From an uncultured Archangium sp. (lineage in GTDB: Bacteria > Myxococcota > Myxococcia > Myxococcales > Myxococcaceae): 64,000 bases of DNA. Shown piece by piece: positions 43,126 to 54,418 of this stretch (its first letter is position 1; every line of letters begins with the position of its first letter). Below the pieces are notes generated by a model. It was not told the DNA's origin and did not search any database. It worked only from the letters and a program-made list of their open reading frames with translations. A program made the position numbers and the translations under genes. Location: positions 1-64,000 of the forward strand of contig CAIVGN010000045.1 in assembly GCA_903905455.1 (NCBI GenBank), read 5' to 3'.

Positions 43126-44025
43126 TCAGTGGTGGGCGGCGCAGGCGGCGATCTGCTGCTCGAGCACGAAGAGGTCGAAGGGCTTGTCGAGCACTGGGCG
43201 GTGGCAGGTGTCGAGGAACGCGCGCGCCTCGTCGGTGGAGGCGCCGCCGGTCATGAACACGAAGCGCTCGAGCAGCTCGGGGCGCGAGCGGGCAATCGCC
43301 GCGTAGAGCTCCGCGCCGGTGAGGCCGGGCATCATCATGTCGCACAGGACGATGGCGTAGTCGTTCGTGCCCTCGAGGCACGAGAGCGCGAGCACGCTGT
43401 CGTTCGACACGTCGAGCTCGTAGTCGCGCCCCAGCAGCCGGCGCAGCGCCGTGGTCACCATGGGCTCGTCGTCGATGACCAGGACCCTTGCGCGCCTCGG
43501 CTTCACCGCGACGGCCGGCGGCGATGCGATTCGAGCCGGGTCGCCACCCGCGGGTGCATGGGCCCCGCGCGCGCCTTCTCCCGGGCTGGCCGCACCGAGC
43601 GCTGACTCGAGCCGAGGGACGGCGAGGGCCGGGCCCGGGGCGCTGGCGCCGTCGAGGCCGCCCGCCGAGGTGGGCATGGGGCGGCCCCGCCCCATCAGCG
43701 CCACCGCCTCGATGATCGCCCCCACCTGGAGGGCGCCGGCGCGGGCGTCGAGCAGGGCGACCCGCAGCTCTGCGCGGTTCACCGGGCGGCCGTCGAGATC
43801 CGCGAGCGCGACGTCGAGGTTGGCCACGGTCAGCGCCAGCGGGTTGTTGATGTCGTGCGCCAGCCTGGCTGCCAGCGCTCCCAGGCTCGCCAGGTGATCG
43901 TTCGACTGTCGGTCGAGTCGCTGCTGCGCTTCCTTCGCGCGCTCAGCCAGCAGGGAGCACTGCGCCCTGAGCTGTGCCAACTCCTCGAAGACCTCGGCAG
44001 ACCCCTCGCGACCCTTGGTGACCAT
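43126..44025 (-). CDS. Receiver protein with orphan HisKA helix pair (truncated hybrid-kinase paralogue)
   Basis: 299 residues. Residues about 30-115 are a dimerisation helix pair with the phospho-acceptor His57 in RLAHDINNP, then a Gly/Ala/Pro linker, then a receiver domain with Asp229 in IVLCDMMMPG. There is no PAS and no HATPase_c domain, so it cannot autophosphorylate. Both retained parts align closely with the neighbouring hybrid kinase (AQQRLDRQS, INNPL, DVSNDS, RFVFMTGGA), so it is a tandem duplicate that lost the middle. Confidence 0.82.
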   Translation of the reverse strand: MVTKGREGSAEVFEELAQLRAQCSLLAERAKEAQQRLDRQSNDHLASLGALAARLAHDINNPLALTVANLDVALADLDGRPVNRAELRVALLDARAGALQVGAIIEAVALMGRGRPMPTSAGGLDGASAPGPALAVPRLESALGAASPGEGARGAHAPAGGDPARIASPPAVAVKPRRARVLVIDDEPMVTTALRRLLGRDYELDVSNDSVLALSCLEGTNDYAIVLCDMMMPGLTGAELYAAIARSRPELLERFVFMTGGASTDEARAFLDTCHRPVLDKPFDLFVLEQQIAACAAHH

Positions 44026-44100
44026 GCTTCAGTCGTAAGCCCACCCCGGGGGACCGCCAACGAGAGGAAGTCTCGGGAAGCGACGGTGGATCGGCTCAGG

Positions 44101-45738
44101 TCAGGGACACGCCGGGTCAACCGCTGCGACCGGGTCGGACGGAGCCCGGCCCGCAGCGCAGGTGGAGACCACGTTCTTCAGAGCGGCGAGGTTGAAGGGC
44201 TTGTCGACCACGGGCCGCTGACAGGTGGAGAGGAACGTGCGCACCTCGTCGGTGAAGGCGCCGCCGGTCATGAACACGAAGCGTGGGAGGAGCCCGGGGC
44301 GGTCGCGCGCGACCTGCGCGTACAGTTCGGCCCCGGTCAGGCCGGGCATCATCATGTCGCACAGGATGACGTCGTAGTGGGTATCGCCCCGCAGGCGCGT
44401 GAGCGCGAGTTCGCTGTCGTTCGAGACGTCCACCTCGTAGTCCCGCGCCAGCACCCGGCGCAGCGAAGTGGTCACCAGCGGCTCATCGTCGATGATCAGG
44501 AGGTGGGCCCGGCCCGCGCTCGTGGCGGCGACCGGCGGTGGCGATGTCGGCGGCCCGGGCGGGACGGCTGGGGTCCCGCGCTGCTCCCGCACGCTGGCGA
44601 CGGGCAGGCGCACCCTGAAGAGGCTGGACCCCTCGAGGGGTCGCTCGAAGGTGAGCGTGCCACCGAAGGCTTCGACGATGGTGCGCGAGATCGAGAGACC
44701 CAGGCCCACGCCGCCTTCCAGCCGCTTGGTGGTGAAGAACGGATCGAAGATGCGGTCCTGCGACTCCGGGGGAATGCCGTGGCCGTTGTCCGAGAAGGTG
44801 ACGCTCACCCATTCGCCCTCGCGACGGCCGTCGACGTGGATCCAGTTCTCTTCCGGACCCCGGGTGGGCAGCGCCTGCGCCGCGTTCATCAGCAGGTGGA
44901 TGAAGACCTGCGAGAGCTGCGCCGGGTCGCCGCGAATGAGGCACTGCGACGCGATGGACGACTGTAGCCGCGCGCGAAAGCGGTAGGTGTTGGCGGCCAC
45001 CGCGAGGCTGTCGGTGAGCGTCTCGTCGACGTCGACCAGGGTCGTGACCTCGGCGCGCCCCCGGCCCAGCAACCCCATGCCCTGGATGACCGCGCTCACC
45101 CGGCGGGCGCCCTCGCGCGCGTCGACCAGCGCGGCCTGCGCTGCGGCGAGATCCACCTTGCCCGCGGCGAGCCCCGCGAGGACGACGTCGAGGTTGGCCA
45201 GGGTCACGCCCAGGGGGTTGTTGATCTCGTGCGCCAGCCCGCTGGCCAGCGTGCCCAGGCTCGCGAGCCGATCCATCGACTGGCGATCGAGGCGCTGCTG
45301 CGCCTCATGGGCGCGCTTGTGGCTGGTGATGTCGGTGACCAGCACGAAGAAGCCCTTGACGACCCCGCCCACGACGTCCGGTGAGTAGTGCGCCAGGCTG
45401 TAGCGGGGCGGGCCCCCACCCGGGTCGGGGATCTCGCGCTCGAACTGCTGCTCTTCGCCGCGCAGCGCGCCTTCGATATAGGGCTGGTTGAGCGCATACA
45501 GCGGGCCCAGCAACTCTGCGATGTGGTGGCCCAGCAACGCCTCGGGCTCCACGCCGAACCACCTGACGTAGTCGCGGTTGGCGAACCGGCAGCGCAGGTC
45601 GGCCCCCCAGTACGCGAGCATCGCCGGCACCTTGTCGGCGAGCGAACGCAGCAGCGTGTACTGGGCGCGCAGTTCATCCACCTCGACACGCGCCTCCCCC
45701 GGCCCTGCCCCGCCATCGGCAACCATCTTCGAGGTCAT
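44101..45738 (-). CDS. PAS-domain hybrid sensor histidine kinase
   Basis: 545 residues from the ATG at 45738 (ATG at 45726 also possible; the frame is open much further). Domains: PAS fold (about 30-140; PAMLAYWGADLRCRFANRDY), HisKA with His170 in GLAHEINNP, HATPase_c (about 265-375; N-box LLMNAAQAL, DNGHGIP, GVGLGLSI), then a receiver with Asp461 in ILCDMMMPG. There are no membrane helices, so it is cytoplasmic. It sits beside its truncated paralogue. Signal unknown. Confidence 0.92.
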   Translation of the reverse strand: MTSKMVADGGAGPGEARVEVDELRAQYTLLRSLADKVPAMLAYWGADLRCRFANRDYVRWFGVEPEALLGHHIAELLGPLYALNQPYIEGALRGEEQQFEREIPDPGGGPPRYSLAHYSPDVVGGVVKGFFVLVTDITSHKRAHEAQQRLDRQSMDRLASLGTLASGLAHEINNPLGVTLANLDVVLAGLAAGKVDLAAAQAALVDAREGARRVSAVIQGMGLLGRGRAEVTTLVDVDETLTDSLAVAANTYRFRARLQSSIASQCLIRGDPAQLSQVFIHLLMNAAQALPTRGPEENWIHVDGRREGEWVSVTFSDNGHGIPPESQDRIFDPFFTTKRLEGGVGLGLSISRTIVEAFGGTLTFERPLEGSSLFRVRLPVASVREQRGTPAVPPGPPTSPPPVAATSAGRAHLLIIDDEPLVTTSLRRVLARDYEVDVSNDSELALTRLRGDTHYDVILCDMMMPGLTGAELYAQVARDRPGLLPRFVFMTGGAFTDEVRTFLSTCQRPVVDKPFNLAALKNVVSTCAAGRAPSDPVAAVDPACP

Positions 45739-46027
45739 AGAGGCCTCGAAGCGATCACCGAGCCGAGGGAAATTCCCGGGGCGTCCCCAGAACTGGGGAG
45801 CGCCGTGACCCCCATCGCCCGCGCGCGCGCGGCGACCCCTGAGCCCTCCTGGACAGTTCGAGACATGCGGCCCCCCGGCATGGCAGGGGCATCGTAGGGC
45901 TCGCGTCGACGGCAGTCGAGGCCACGAGGGTTCTCGCGATGAGCCCCTGGTCGGCCGGGGGGGGTTCTGTAAATCGGGTGAACGTTTCTCGGGGACAGGA
46001 ACGTTCGGCGCGCGGCGATACCTCCGC
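45739..46027. promoter_or_regulatory. Divergent intergenic region with inverted repeats
   Basis: 289 bp between the hybrid kinase (minus) and the SH3/TSP3 gene (plus). It contains GGGAA-A-TTCCC at 45767-45777 and a perfect 7-2-7 repeat TCCCCAG-AA-CTGGGGA at 45784-45799, both near the kinase start; they could be operators. The rest shows nothing I can name. Confidence 0.35.
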
Positions 46028-47638
46028 ATGCGCGCGCTCCCGTGGCTGATCACCGCTTGGCTGACCCTCGTCGTGGGGTGTGGCCCGGCCGAAGAGGAAG
46101 CCGCGGCGGTCGCCACGAGTCGCCACGAGGTCACCGCCAACACCACCGTGAGCCTTTCGTTCACGGCGACCACCGGCGTGAAGCTGCGCCGCGGGCCGGG
46201 CACCGGCTACGCGGAGCTCGCCACCATTCCCCAGGGCGCCCACGTCACCACCGTGGCCAGCGGCGCGCCCACCGACGGCTACTACCGCGTGAAGTACGGG
46301 ACGCTGACGGGGTGGTGCTACGGCGCGTACCTTCGCAGCCCGACCGCGGTGTATGGGTACTACCCCGACGCGCGCGATGCCCTGCTGCAGCTGGGCGTCA
46401 CCTCTTCGCGCGTCTCCCAGACCATCGGCAACGCGCCCGCCTCGGCCGGGTACCACGCGCGCGATGGCTCGGCGAACGGCGTGGACTACTGCGCGGCGAC
46501 CGACGTGCGGGTCATCGGCCTCAGCGAGACGCAGATCAAGGCGCTCATCGAGAACCTGGCGCGGCTGGGCTACGCGGGCTGGTACCGCAAGCCGGGCTCC
46601 GATGGGTGGCCGAGCACCGAGGCGCCGCACATTCACACCGTGCACGTCAGCGCGCCGATGAAGAGCGTGCTCCAGGCCCAGGTCGCCGACTGGCTCGTGG
46701 GCAAGAACGGCCTCACCAGCCACACCACCTACCGTTTCTATACCTTCAGCCAGGCCGCCCAGGACTCGGTGAAGCGGCTCATGGGGCGCCTGCCTCCGCC
46801 CGTGGGGCGTGACGGCGACGCCGACGGCAAGCTCGACTTCGTCGACAACTGCCCCACGGTGAGCAACGCAAGCCAGCTCGACACCGACGCCGACGGCCAG
46901 GGCGACGCGTGTGACGCCGACAACGACGCCGACGGCATCGCCGACACCACCGACAACTGCCCCATCACCAGCAACCCCACCCAGGCCGACCAGGACCACG
47001 ATGGGAAGGGCGACGCGTGCGATGCCGACGTCGACGGTGACGGGGTGTTGAACACGACCGACAACTGCCCGCGCGTGGCCAACGCCACCCAGGGCGACGC
47101 CGACCACGACGGCAAGGGCGACGCCTGCGAGAGCGACGCCGACGCCGATGGGGTGGGCGACGCGAAGGACAACTGCCCGCTGCTGGCGAACGCGGATCAA
47201 TCGAACGTCGACGGCGACGCGCGGGGTGATGCCTGCGACGCGGACGCCGACGGCGACGGGGTATCGAACGACGGCGACGTGTGCCCGCTGGTGCCCAACG
47301 CGGACCAGGTGGATCTCGACGGCGATGGCCTGGGCGCGGCGTGTGACGACGACGACGACGGCGACGCGGTGAACGACGGCGCGGACAACTGCCCGTTCCT
47401 GTCGAACCCCTCGCAAGAGGACGCCGACGGCAACGGCCTGGGCGACGCCTGCGACCTGCTGGTGATTCCTCCCGAGCAGCAGGAAGTGCCGGCCGACCCC
47501 GCGGAGCAGCCGGTCGACGAGACGGGTGAAGGCCCGGTGAAGGCGTCGGGCTGCACGCAGGCGGGTGGGGCGCCGGCCCTGCTCGCGTTCGCGTTGCTGC
47601 TCGCGTCGCGTATGTTGCGCCCCCATGTCCGGAGCTGA
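46028..47638 (+). CDS. Surface lipoprotein with SH3-like domain, TSP3 calcium repeats and MYXO-CTERM-like tail
   Basis: 536 residues. A signal sequence with lipobox LVVGC; a bacterial SH3-like domain at about 45-105 (GVKLRRGPGTGYAELATIP, GLTGW-like core); a domain of unknown type to ~255; then about six thrombospondin type-3 repeats (about 260-475) with DxDxDG calcium loops and DNCP turns. The C-terminus (SGCTQAGGAPALLAF...RMLRP) has the Cys motif, one membrane helix and basic end of MYXO-CTERM sorting tails. The last 14 bp overlap the M48 gene. Confidence 0.85.
   Translation: MRALPWLITAWLTLVVGCGPAEEEAAAVATSRHEVTANTTVSLSFTATTGVKLRRGPGTGYAELATIPQGAHVTTVASGAPTDGYYRVKYGTLTGWCYGAYLRSPTAVYGYYPDARDALLQLGVTSSRVSQTIGNAPASAGYHARDGSANGVDYCAATDVRVIGLSETQIKALIENLARLGYAGWYRKPGSDGWPSTEAPHIHTVHVSAPMKSVLQAQVADWLVGKNGLTSHTTYRFYTFSQAAQDSVKRLMGRLPPPVGRDGDADGKLDFVDNCPTVSNASQLDTDADGQGDACDADNDADGIADTTDNCPITSNPTQADQDHDGKGDACDADVDGDGVLNTTDNCPRVANATQGDADHDGKGDACESDADADGVGDAKDNCPLLANADQSNVDGDARGDACDADADGDGVSNDGDVCPLVPNADQVDLDGDGLGAACDDDDDGDAVNDGADNCPFLSNPSQEDADGNGLGDACDLLVIPPEQQEVPADPAEQPVDETGEGPVKASGCTQAGGAPALLAFALLLASRMLRPHVRS
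46810..47455 (+). repeat. TSP3 tandem repeats within coding sequence
   Basis: About six units of ~36 codons each encode DxDxDGxxDxxDNCPxxxN-type calcium-binding loops; spacing and codons are similar but not identical between units. Confidence 0.7.
47611..47616 (+). promoter_or_regulatory. Candidate -10 hexamer TATGTT
   Basis: TATGTT ends 8 nt before the ATG of the M48 peptidase at 47625, inside the end of the preceding gene. It may allow independent expression; no Shine-Dalgarno is visible. Confidence 0.3.
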
Positions 47639-49457
47639 TCTCAAGCGTGACTTCGTGAAGGTGCTGTTCCTCCCCGCGCTCACCTTCTTCCTGGTGCCGC
47701 TGGGGACCATCGGCTTCGCGAAGTACGGCGAGGCGAAGATCGACCGGATGATCCTCGACTCGGTCGAGACCTCCATCGCCGGGGACGCGTCGCTCGACGA
47801 CGAGGGCAAGGCCGCGGCGAATGCGTTCTACGCGGCGCATCCCCCCTCGTCGGTGTGCGCCGACCCCAACCCTGACCTCGACAAGTACCGCGAGGCCGTG
47901 TGCGAGACCGGCGGCGAGGTGTGGCAGTTCACGTGGGCCGAACGGCTCGGGGCGCTGAGCGCGGTGCTGGGGCTCTTCGCCTTCGTCTTCATCGGGCTGC
48001 TGGGGCTCATCGCCTTTCGCAGCGCGCGCTCGCAGTACTGGAGCTTCATGCTCGGCTGGCGCGGGCTGGTGCTCGTCACCGCGCTCGAGACCGTGGCCCA
48101 GGGCGTGCTCGCGGTGTGGCTGTCGTATTGGGTCACCGCGCTGCTCTTCAACATCTACGTGCCCAAGCTGATCTTGATCATCGCCGTGCTCGCCGGCGTC
48201 GCCATGTGGACCGTGGTGCGCGCCCTGTTCCGCGGGGTGCGGCCGCCGCACGCGCTGGAAGCCGAGCTGGTCTCGGAGCGGGACGCACCGACGCTGTGGC
48301 ACCGGGTGCGGGAGCTGGCGAACAAGCTCCAGACCGAGCCTCCGCGCGCCATCGTCGCGGGCATCGACGACAACTTCTTCGTCACCGAGCGCGGGGTGGC
48401 GCTCTTGAACGGCCAGGCGCTCGAGGGGCGCGTGCTGTACCTGAGCCTGCCGTTGCTCCGCGTGCTGGCGCCCTCGGAGGCCGACGCGGTGTTCAGCCAC
48501 GAACTGGCGCACTTCCGCGGCGGGGACACCGAGGCCTCGGCGAAGCTGGCCCCGGCGCTGGTGCGCTACGATGCGTACTGGACGTCGCTCCTCGAGGGTG
48601 GACTCACCCTGCCCGCCTCCTACGTGATGCGGCTGTACCGGGCGATTTTCGAGCTCGCGTTGAAGCAGGAGCAGCGGCGCCGCGAGCTGGTCGCTGACGC
48701 CGAAGCCGCGCGGCTGACGTCGGCCGACGACCTCGGGAGATCGCTGCTCAAGGTCGCCGGGTACTCGAGCTTCCGCGTGCACACCGAGGACGCGTTGTTC
48801 GCCCACCGCGAGACCCACACCGAGGCGCTGGGGCTGCAGGCGCGCATCGACGCCGGGCTCGCCGGCCACGTCGCCACCCAGGGCTTCCTCGAGGCCGTGA
48901 AGACGCTGCGCATTCCCCACCCCTTCGATTCCCACCCGCCGCTCGATGAGCGCCTGGGCCAGGTGAAGTCACGGGTGCGGCTGGAGGATGCCCCGCGGTT
49001 GTTCGACGCGCGCCCTGAGAAGACCTGGGCCGACGAGGTGCTCACCGGGACGGCCATCGAGGAGCGGCTGTGGGGCGCGTACGAGGCCAGGTTCAAGAAG
49101 AACCACGAGCAGAGCCTCGCGTACCGCTACCTCCCCGCGAACGACGAGGAGCGGCGCCTGGTGCTCCGCTACTTCCCCGACGTGAGCTTCGGGATGAAGG
49201 ACGGCACGGCCGTGCGGGTCAGCCACGTGGGGTTGACGCTCGGGGACGGCACGCAGGTCGTGTTCCGCGACGTGCAGGGCGCGAAGATCGACGACGGGAA
49301 CTTCTCGACCACGTTGATCATCACCTGGGGCCCCGACAAGAAGACCGCCAAGGTGAACTTGAAGCACCTGCAGGCCCAGGCCGAGCCCTTCAAGGCGGCC
49401 TTTGCGAGCTACTGGCAGCGGGACCAGGTGGCCCGGCAGAACGGCGCGCAGGGGTGA
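47625..49457 (+). CDS. M48-family membrane zinc metallopeptidase
   Basis: 610 residues. Membrane helices near the N-terminus (about 12-30), at about 110-135, and at 150-205. Zinc motif HELAH at 292-296 with the downstream Glu in ELVADAEAA, as in Ste24/HtpX-type M48 enzymes. The C-terminal ~200 residues form a soluble domain with LDERLGQVKSRV typical of such proteases. It probably degrades misfolded or lipidated membrane proteins. The stop sits 8 bp before the second REP-like repeat. Confidence 0.85.
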   Translation: MSGADLKRDFVKVLFLPALTFFLVPLGTIGFAKYGEAKIDRMILDSVETSIAGDASLDDEGKAAANAFYAAHPPSSVCADPNPDLDKYREAVCETGGEVWQFTWAERLGALSAVLGLFAFVFIGLLGLIAFRSARSQYWSFMLGWRGLVLVTALETVAQGVLAVWLSYWVTALLFNIYVPKLILIIAVLAGVAMWTVVRALFRGVRPPHALEAELVSERDAPTLWHRVRELANKLQTEPPRAIVAGIDDNFFVTERGVALLNGQALEGRVLYLSLPLLRVLAPSEADAVFSHELAHFRGGDTEASAKLAPALVRYDAYWTSLLEGGLTLPASYVMRLYRAIFELALKQEQRRRELVADAEAARLTSADDLGRSLLKVAGYSSFRVHTEDALFAHRETHTEALGLQARIDAGLAGHVATQGFLEAVKTLRIPHPFDSHPPLDERLGQVKSRVRLEDAPRLFDARPEKTWADEVLTGTAIEERLWGAYEARFKKNHEQSLAYRYLPANDEERRLVLRYFPDVSFGMKDGTAVRVSHVGLTLGDGTQVVFRDVQGAKIDDGNFSTTLIITWGPDKKTAKVNLKHLQAQAEPFKAAFASYWQRDQVARQNGAQG

Positions 49458-49465
49458 GGTGGTGC

Positions 49466-49512
49466 TGGCCCCTCACCCCGGCCCTCTCCCCGCTGTCGCA
49501 GGGCGAGGGAGG

Positions 49513-49515
<3 letters not shown>
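49466..49515 (-). repeat. REP-like 50-bp hairpin repeat, copy 2, between convergent genes
   Basis: Reverse complement matches 24876-24925 at 49 of 50 bases. As in copy 1 it begins exactly with the stop codon of one flanking gene (here acsA) and lies between convergent genes, here the M48 peptidase and acsA. Confidence 0.8.
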
Positions 49516-51471
<1,956 letters not shown>

Positions 51472-51567
51472 GGGCCCCCATGGTCCACCCGCGCCGAGTT
51501 CCGGGAAAGGGAGAAGCCACGCCGCGCCGCGTCGAGAAAGCCCTGCGGGCGTGCGGGGTTTGGCCGG

Positions 51568-51573
51568 TACATT
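51568..51573 (+). promoter_or_regulatory. Candidate -10 hexamer TACATT, leaderless start
   Basis: TACATT ends 7 nt before the GTG start at 51581 and supports that start. Confidence 0.4.
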
Positions 51574-51580
51574 CCGGCCG

Positions 51581-52789
51581 GTGACGATTCATGACTTCCT
51601 CGACCTGCTGGTGCGCTGGGTCCACCTGATCGCCGGCATCATGTGGGTCGGCAACTCGATGCTCTTCAACTGGCTCGACCGCAACCTCGAGAAGTCGCCC
51701 GAGCGCGCGGGCGAGGTCGGCTACGAGGGCAAGCTGTGGATGGTGCACTCGGGCGGCTTCTACGAGGTGGAGAAGCGCCAGCTCGCCCCCGGCCAGATGC
51801 CCGCGCGGCTGCACTGGTTCAAGTGGCAGAACTTCACCACCTGGGCCTCGGGCATCGGGCTGCTGGTCGTCGTCTATTACATGAACGGCGGCGCCTACCT
51901 CATCGACCCCTCGGTGCAGGCGCTGGGCTACGGACAGGCGCTGGCCTTCTCGGTGGGCTCGGTGGTGCTGACCTGGGCGACCTACGACGTGCTGTGGCGC
52001 ACCCTGGGCAAGTCCCAGCCGAAGCTCGCGGGGCTGCTGTCCATCGCCGCGCTGCTCGTCGTGGCCTGGGCGTTGACGCAGACCTTCGCGGGCCGGGCGG
52101 CGTACCTCCACGTGGGCGTGGTGCTCGGCACGGTGATGACCGGCAACGTGTGGTTCGTCATCGTGCCCAGCCAGCACAAGCTGGTGGCGGCGACGGTGTC
52201 GGGCCAGGAGCAGGACTACGCGCTCAACCAGAAGGCCAAGCAGCGCAGCATCCACAACAACTACATGACCTTCCCGTTGCTCTTCATCATGTTGAGCAAC
52301 CACTTCCCCGGCACGTACACGCACCCGCTGAACTGGCTCATCCTGTTCGTGCTGATGTTCGGCGGTGCGGGCGTGCGTCACTTCATGAACATCCGCTTCG
52401 GATTCAAGACCACGCTGCCGTGGCTGGGGCCCCTCGTGGCCATCGCGGTGACCACCGTGGTGGCGGTGTTCGTGCTGTCGGCGCGGCCCAGCGCGGCGTC
52501 GGTGGTGACGACCGAGAAGAAGCCGAAGGTCACCTTCGCCCAGGCCCAGGCCATCATCCAGATGCGCTGCCACACCTGCCACTCGGCGAACCCCACCGAG
52601 CCGATGTTCCCCGTGGCCCCGGTGGGCGTGATGTTCGACACCCCGGCCCAGGTGCAGACGCTGGCGCCGCGCATCAAGGACCGGGCGGTCACCAACCGCA
52701 CCATGCCGTTCATCAACAAGACGGGCATGGAAGACGCCGAGCGCGAGCTGCTGGGGCGCTGGGTCGACGAGGGCGCGCACCTCGACTGA
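51581..52789 (+). CDS. puuD: PuuD-like urate hydroxylase with C-terminal cytochrome c
   Basis: 402 residues from GTG, with TACATT 7 nt upstream. The N-terminal ~300 residues are an eight-helix membrane domain ([54 protein letters not shown]) of the urate hydroxylase PuuD type, and the C-terminal ~80 residues are a cytochrome c with CHTCH (about 329). PuuD is proposed to oxidise urate at the membrane and pass electrons to the respiratory chain. No other purine gene is nearby, so a non-urate role is possible. The last 63 bp region recurs at 55981. Confidence 0.8.
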   Translation: MTIHDFLDLLVRWVHLIAGIMWVGNSMLFNWLDRNLEKSPERAGEVGYEGKLWMVHSGGFYEVEKRQLAPGQMPARLHWFKWQNFTTWASGIGLLVVVYYMNGGAYLIDPSVQALGYGQALAFSVGSVVLTWATYDVLWRTLGKSQPKLAGLLSIAALLVVAWALTQTFAGRAAYLHVGVVLGTVMTGNVWFVIVPSQHKLVAATVSGQEQDYALNQKAKQRSIHNNYMTFPLLFIMLSNHFPGTYTHPLNWLILFVLMFGGAGVRHFMNIRFGFKTTLPWLGPLVAIAVTTVVAVFVLSARPSAASVVTTEKKPKVTFAQAQAIIQMRCHTCHSANPTEPMFPVAPVGVMFDTPAQVQTLAPRIKDRAVTNRTMPFINKTGMEDAERELLGRWVDEGAHLD

Positions 52790-52901
52790 CGAAGGCGCTT
52801 CGTGTGCCCTGCCTTCATCGGCGGGGCCCTGGGATGGCGTCAGCGCGCTGGCCGTGAGCGGCGCTGGGGACGAGCGCCGCCTCGAAGGTCGCCGGGGTGG
52901 T

Positions 52902-53765
52902 ATGAACATCGGCGCCTTGAGCCCCCCGATGCTGACTCGACCGGCGTTCGCCAGCGGGATGGACGTCGAGGCGCTGGAACTCTCCTTGTTGCTCGAGGCG
53001 CTCAGGCAACGAACCGGGCACGACTTGCGGGGCCTGGCGCAGGCGACGGTGGAGCGACGGGCCCAGGCCTTCGCGCGGGACACCGGGAGCGCGGTGCTCT
53101 CGTCACTCATCCCGCTCGTGCTCCACGACGCCTCGGTGGCGGAGGCGCTGGTGCGGGCGTTGACCCGCCGGGAGGTGGAGATGTTCCGGGACCCCTGGGT
53201 GCACCGCGCCCTGCGGGAGCGCGTCTTCCCCTCGTTGCGCGCCTTGCCACACGTCAAGGCGTGGGCGCCGAACTGCGGCACGGGCGAAGAGGTCTACGGG
53301 CTGGCCATCGCCCTCGCCGAGGAGCAACTGCTCGACCGAACCCACCTCTACGCGACCGACGCCGACGAGGAGGTGCTCGCCCGGGCCCGCGAGGCCATCT
53401 ACTCGCTGGAACGCATGCAGGAATTCACGCCGCAGTACCACGAGGCCGGCGGATCCCTCTCGTTCTCCGAGTACTACCACGCGCGCTACGCCGCGGTGGT
53501 GATGGCGCCGGCGCTGCGCAGTCGGGTGATCTTCGCGCACCACGACCTGATGTCCGACGGCCCCTTCGGCGAGATGAACCTCATCGTCTGCCGCAACGTG
53601 CTGCTCTCCTTCGACGGCCCGCAGCAGGACCTCGTCTCCGCGCTGCTGGCCGACAGCCTGGCGCCGGGCGGCTACCTCTGCCTGGGCACCCACGAGCCGC
53701 TGCCGCCGGTGGGCTTCGAGGTGGTCGATGAGCGCGCCCGCATCTGCCGGCGGTTGCCCACGTGA
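52902..53765 (+). CDS. cheR: CheR-family chemotaxis methyltransferase
   Basis: 287 residues from the ATG at 52902 (in-frame ATGs at 52929 and 52959 follow). N-terminal CheR helical domain, then SAM-binding APNCGTGEEVYGLA (usual CSTGEEPYS), ATDADEEVLARAREAIY, and the CRNVLLSF motif. Methylates glutamates of chemoreceptors. No receptor or CheA is near; CheR/CheB pairs without them are common in myxobacteria. The stop overlaps cheB. Confidence 0.9.
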   Translation: MNIGALSPPMLTRPAFASGMDVEALELSLLLEALRQRTGHDLRGLAQATVERRAQAFARDTGSAVLSSLIPLVLHDASVAEALVRALTRREVEMFRDPWVHRALRERVFPSLRALPHVKAWAPNCGTGEEVYGLAIALAEEQLLDRTHLYATDADEEVLARAREAIYSLERMQEFTPQYHEAGGSLSFSEYYHARYAAVVMAPALRSRVIFAHHDLMSDGPFGEMNLIVCRNVLLSFDGPQQDLVSALLADSLAPGGYLCLGTHEPLPPVGFEVVDERARICRRLPT

Positions 53766-54355
53766 GGTCCGCCACGCCCGAGGCGGTGCTGGTCGGCGGC
53801 TCGGCCGGATCGTTGAGCACGGTGCTCGAGATTGTCGGGGCGATTCCGGCCGAGGTCCCCTTCGCGCTGGTGGTCTGCCTCCACGTACCCCTCGACGATG
53901 GCGGCGGGCTCGCGGCGCTGCTGCGCGACCGCTCGCGGGTGCCGGTCGTGGAGGTACACGACCAACAGGCGCTCGTCCCCGCGCACATCTTCGTCGCGCC
54001 GGCGAACTACCACCTGCTGGTGGAGCGCTCCCGCACGCTGTCGCTCTCGGTCGACCCCCGCGTCCAGTACTCGCGCCCCTCGATCGACGTGCTCTTCGAG
54101 TCTGCGGCGCGCGCGCTGGGGCCGGCGGCGGCGGCGGTGCTGCTGTCTGGCGCCAACGAGGACGGCGCGGCGGGCCTGGCGTTGCTGCGGGCCCATGGGG
54201 CGCTGACCGCCGCACAGGAACCCGCCTCGGCCTCGAGCCCCCAGATGCCGCGGGCGGCCGTGGCCCTGGGCGCGGCACAGCGAGTCCTCGAGCCCGCGGA
54301 CCTCAAGGCGCTGGTGCTCGGACTGGCCCGCACCGACGCGCGCCAGGCCCGCTGA
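53762..54355 (+). CDS. cheB: CheB-type methylesterase domain without receiver
   Basis: 197 residues from a GTG overlapping the cheR stop (GTGA). Only the catalytic domain is present: Ser in GGSAGS, His in CLHVP, Asp in SGANEDGAAG. With no receiver domain it cannot be switched on by CheA phosphotransfer, so its activity must be constitutive or set by protein partners. Confidence 0.88.
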   Translation: MRSATPEAVLVGGSAGSLSTVLEIVGAIPAEVPFALVVCLHVPLDDGGGLAALLRDRSRVPVVEVHDQQALVPAHIFVAPANYHLLVERSRTLSLSVDPRVQYSRPSIDVLFESAARALGPAAAAVLLSGANEDGAAGLALLRAHGALTAAQEPASASSPQMPRAAVALGAAQRVLEPADLKALVLGLARTDARQAR

Positions 54356-54418
54356 ACCTGGGCGCGGTTCGAGCTGGTGCTGGACGACCCCTGCGGTCGA
54401 GGGGGCAGGATGTGAACC

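Noticed and set aside
46810-47455. DNA repeat array
   Set aside because: Regularity is fully explained by TSP3 protein repeats.
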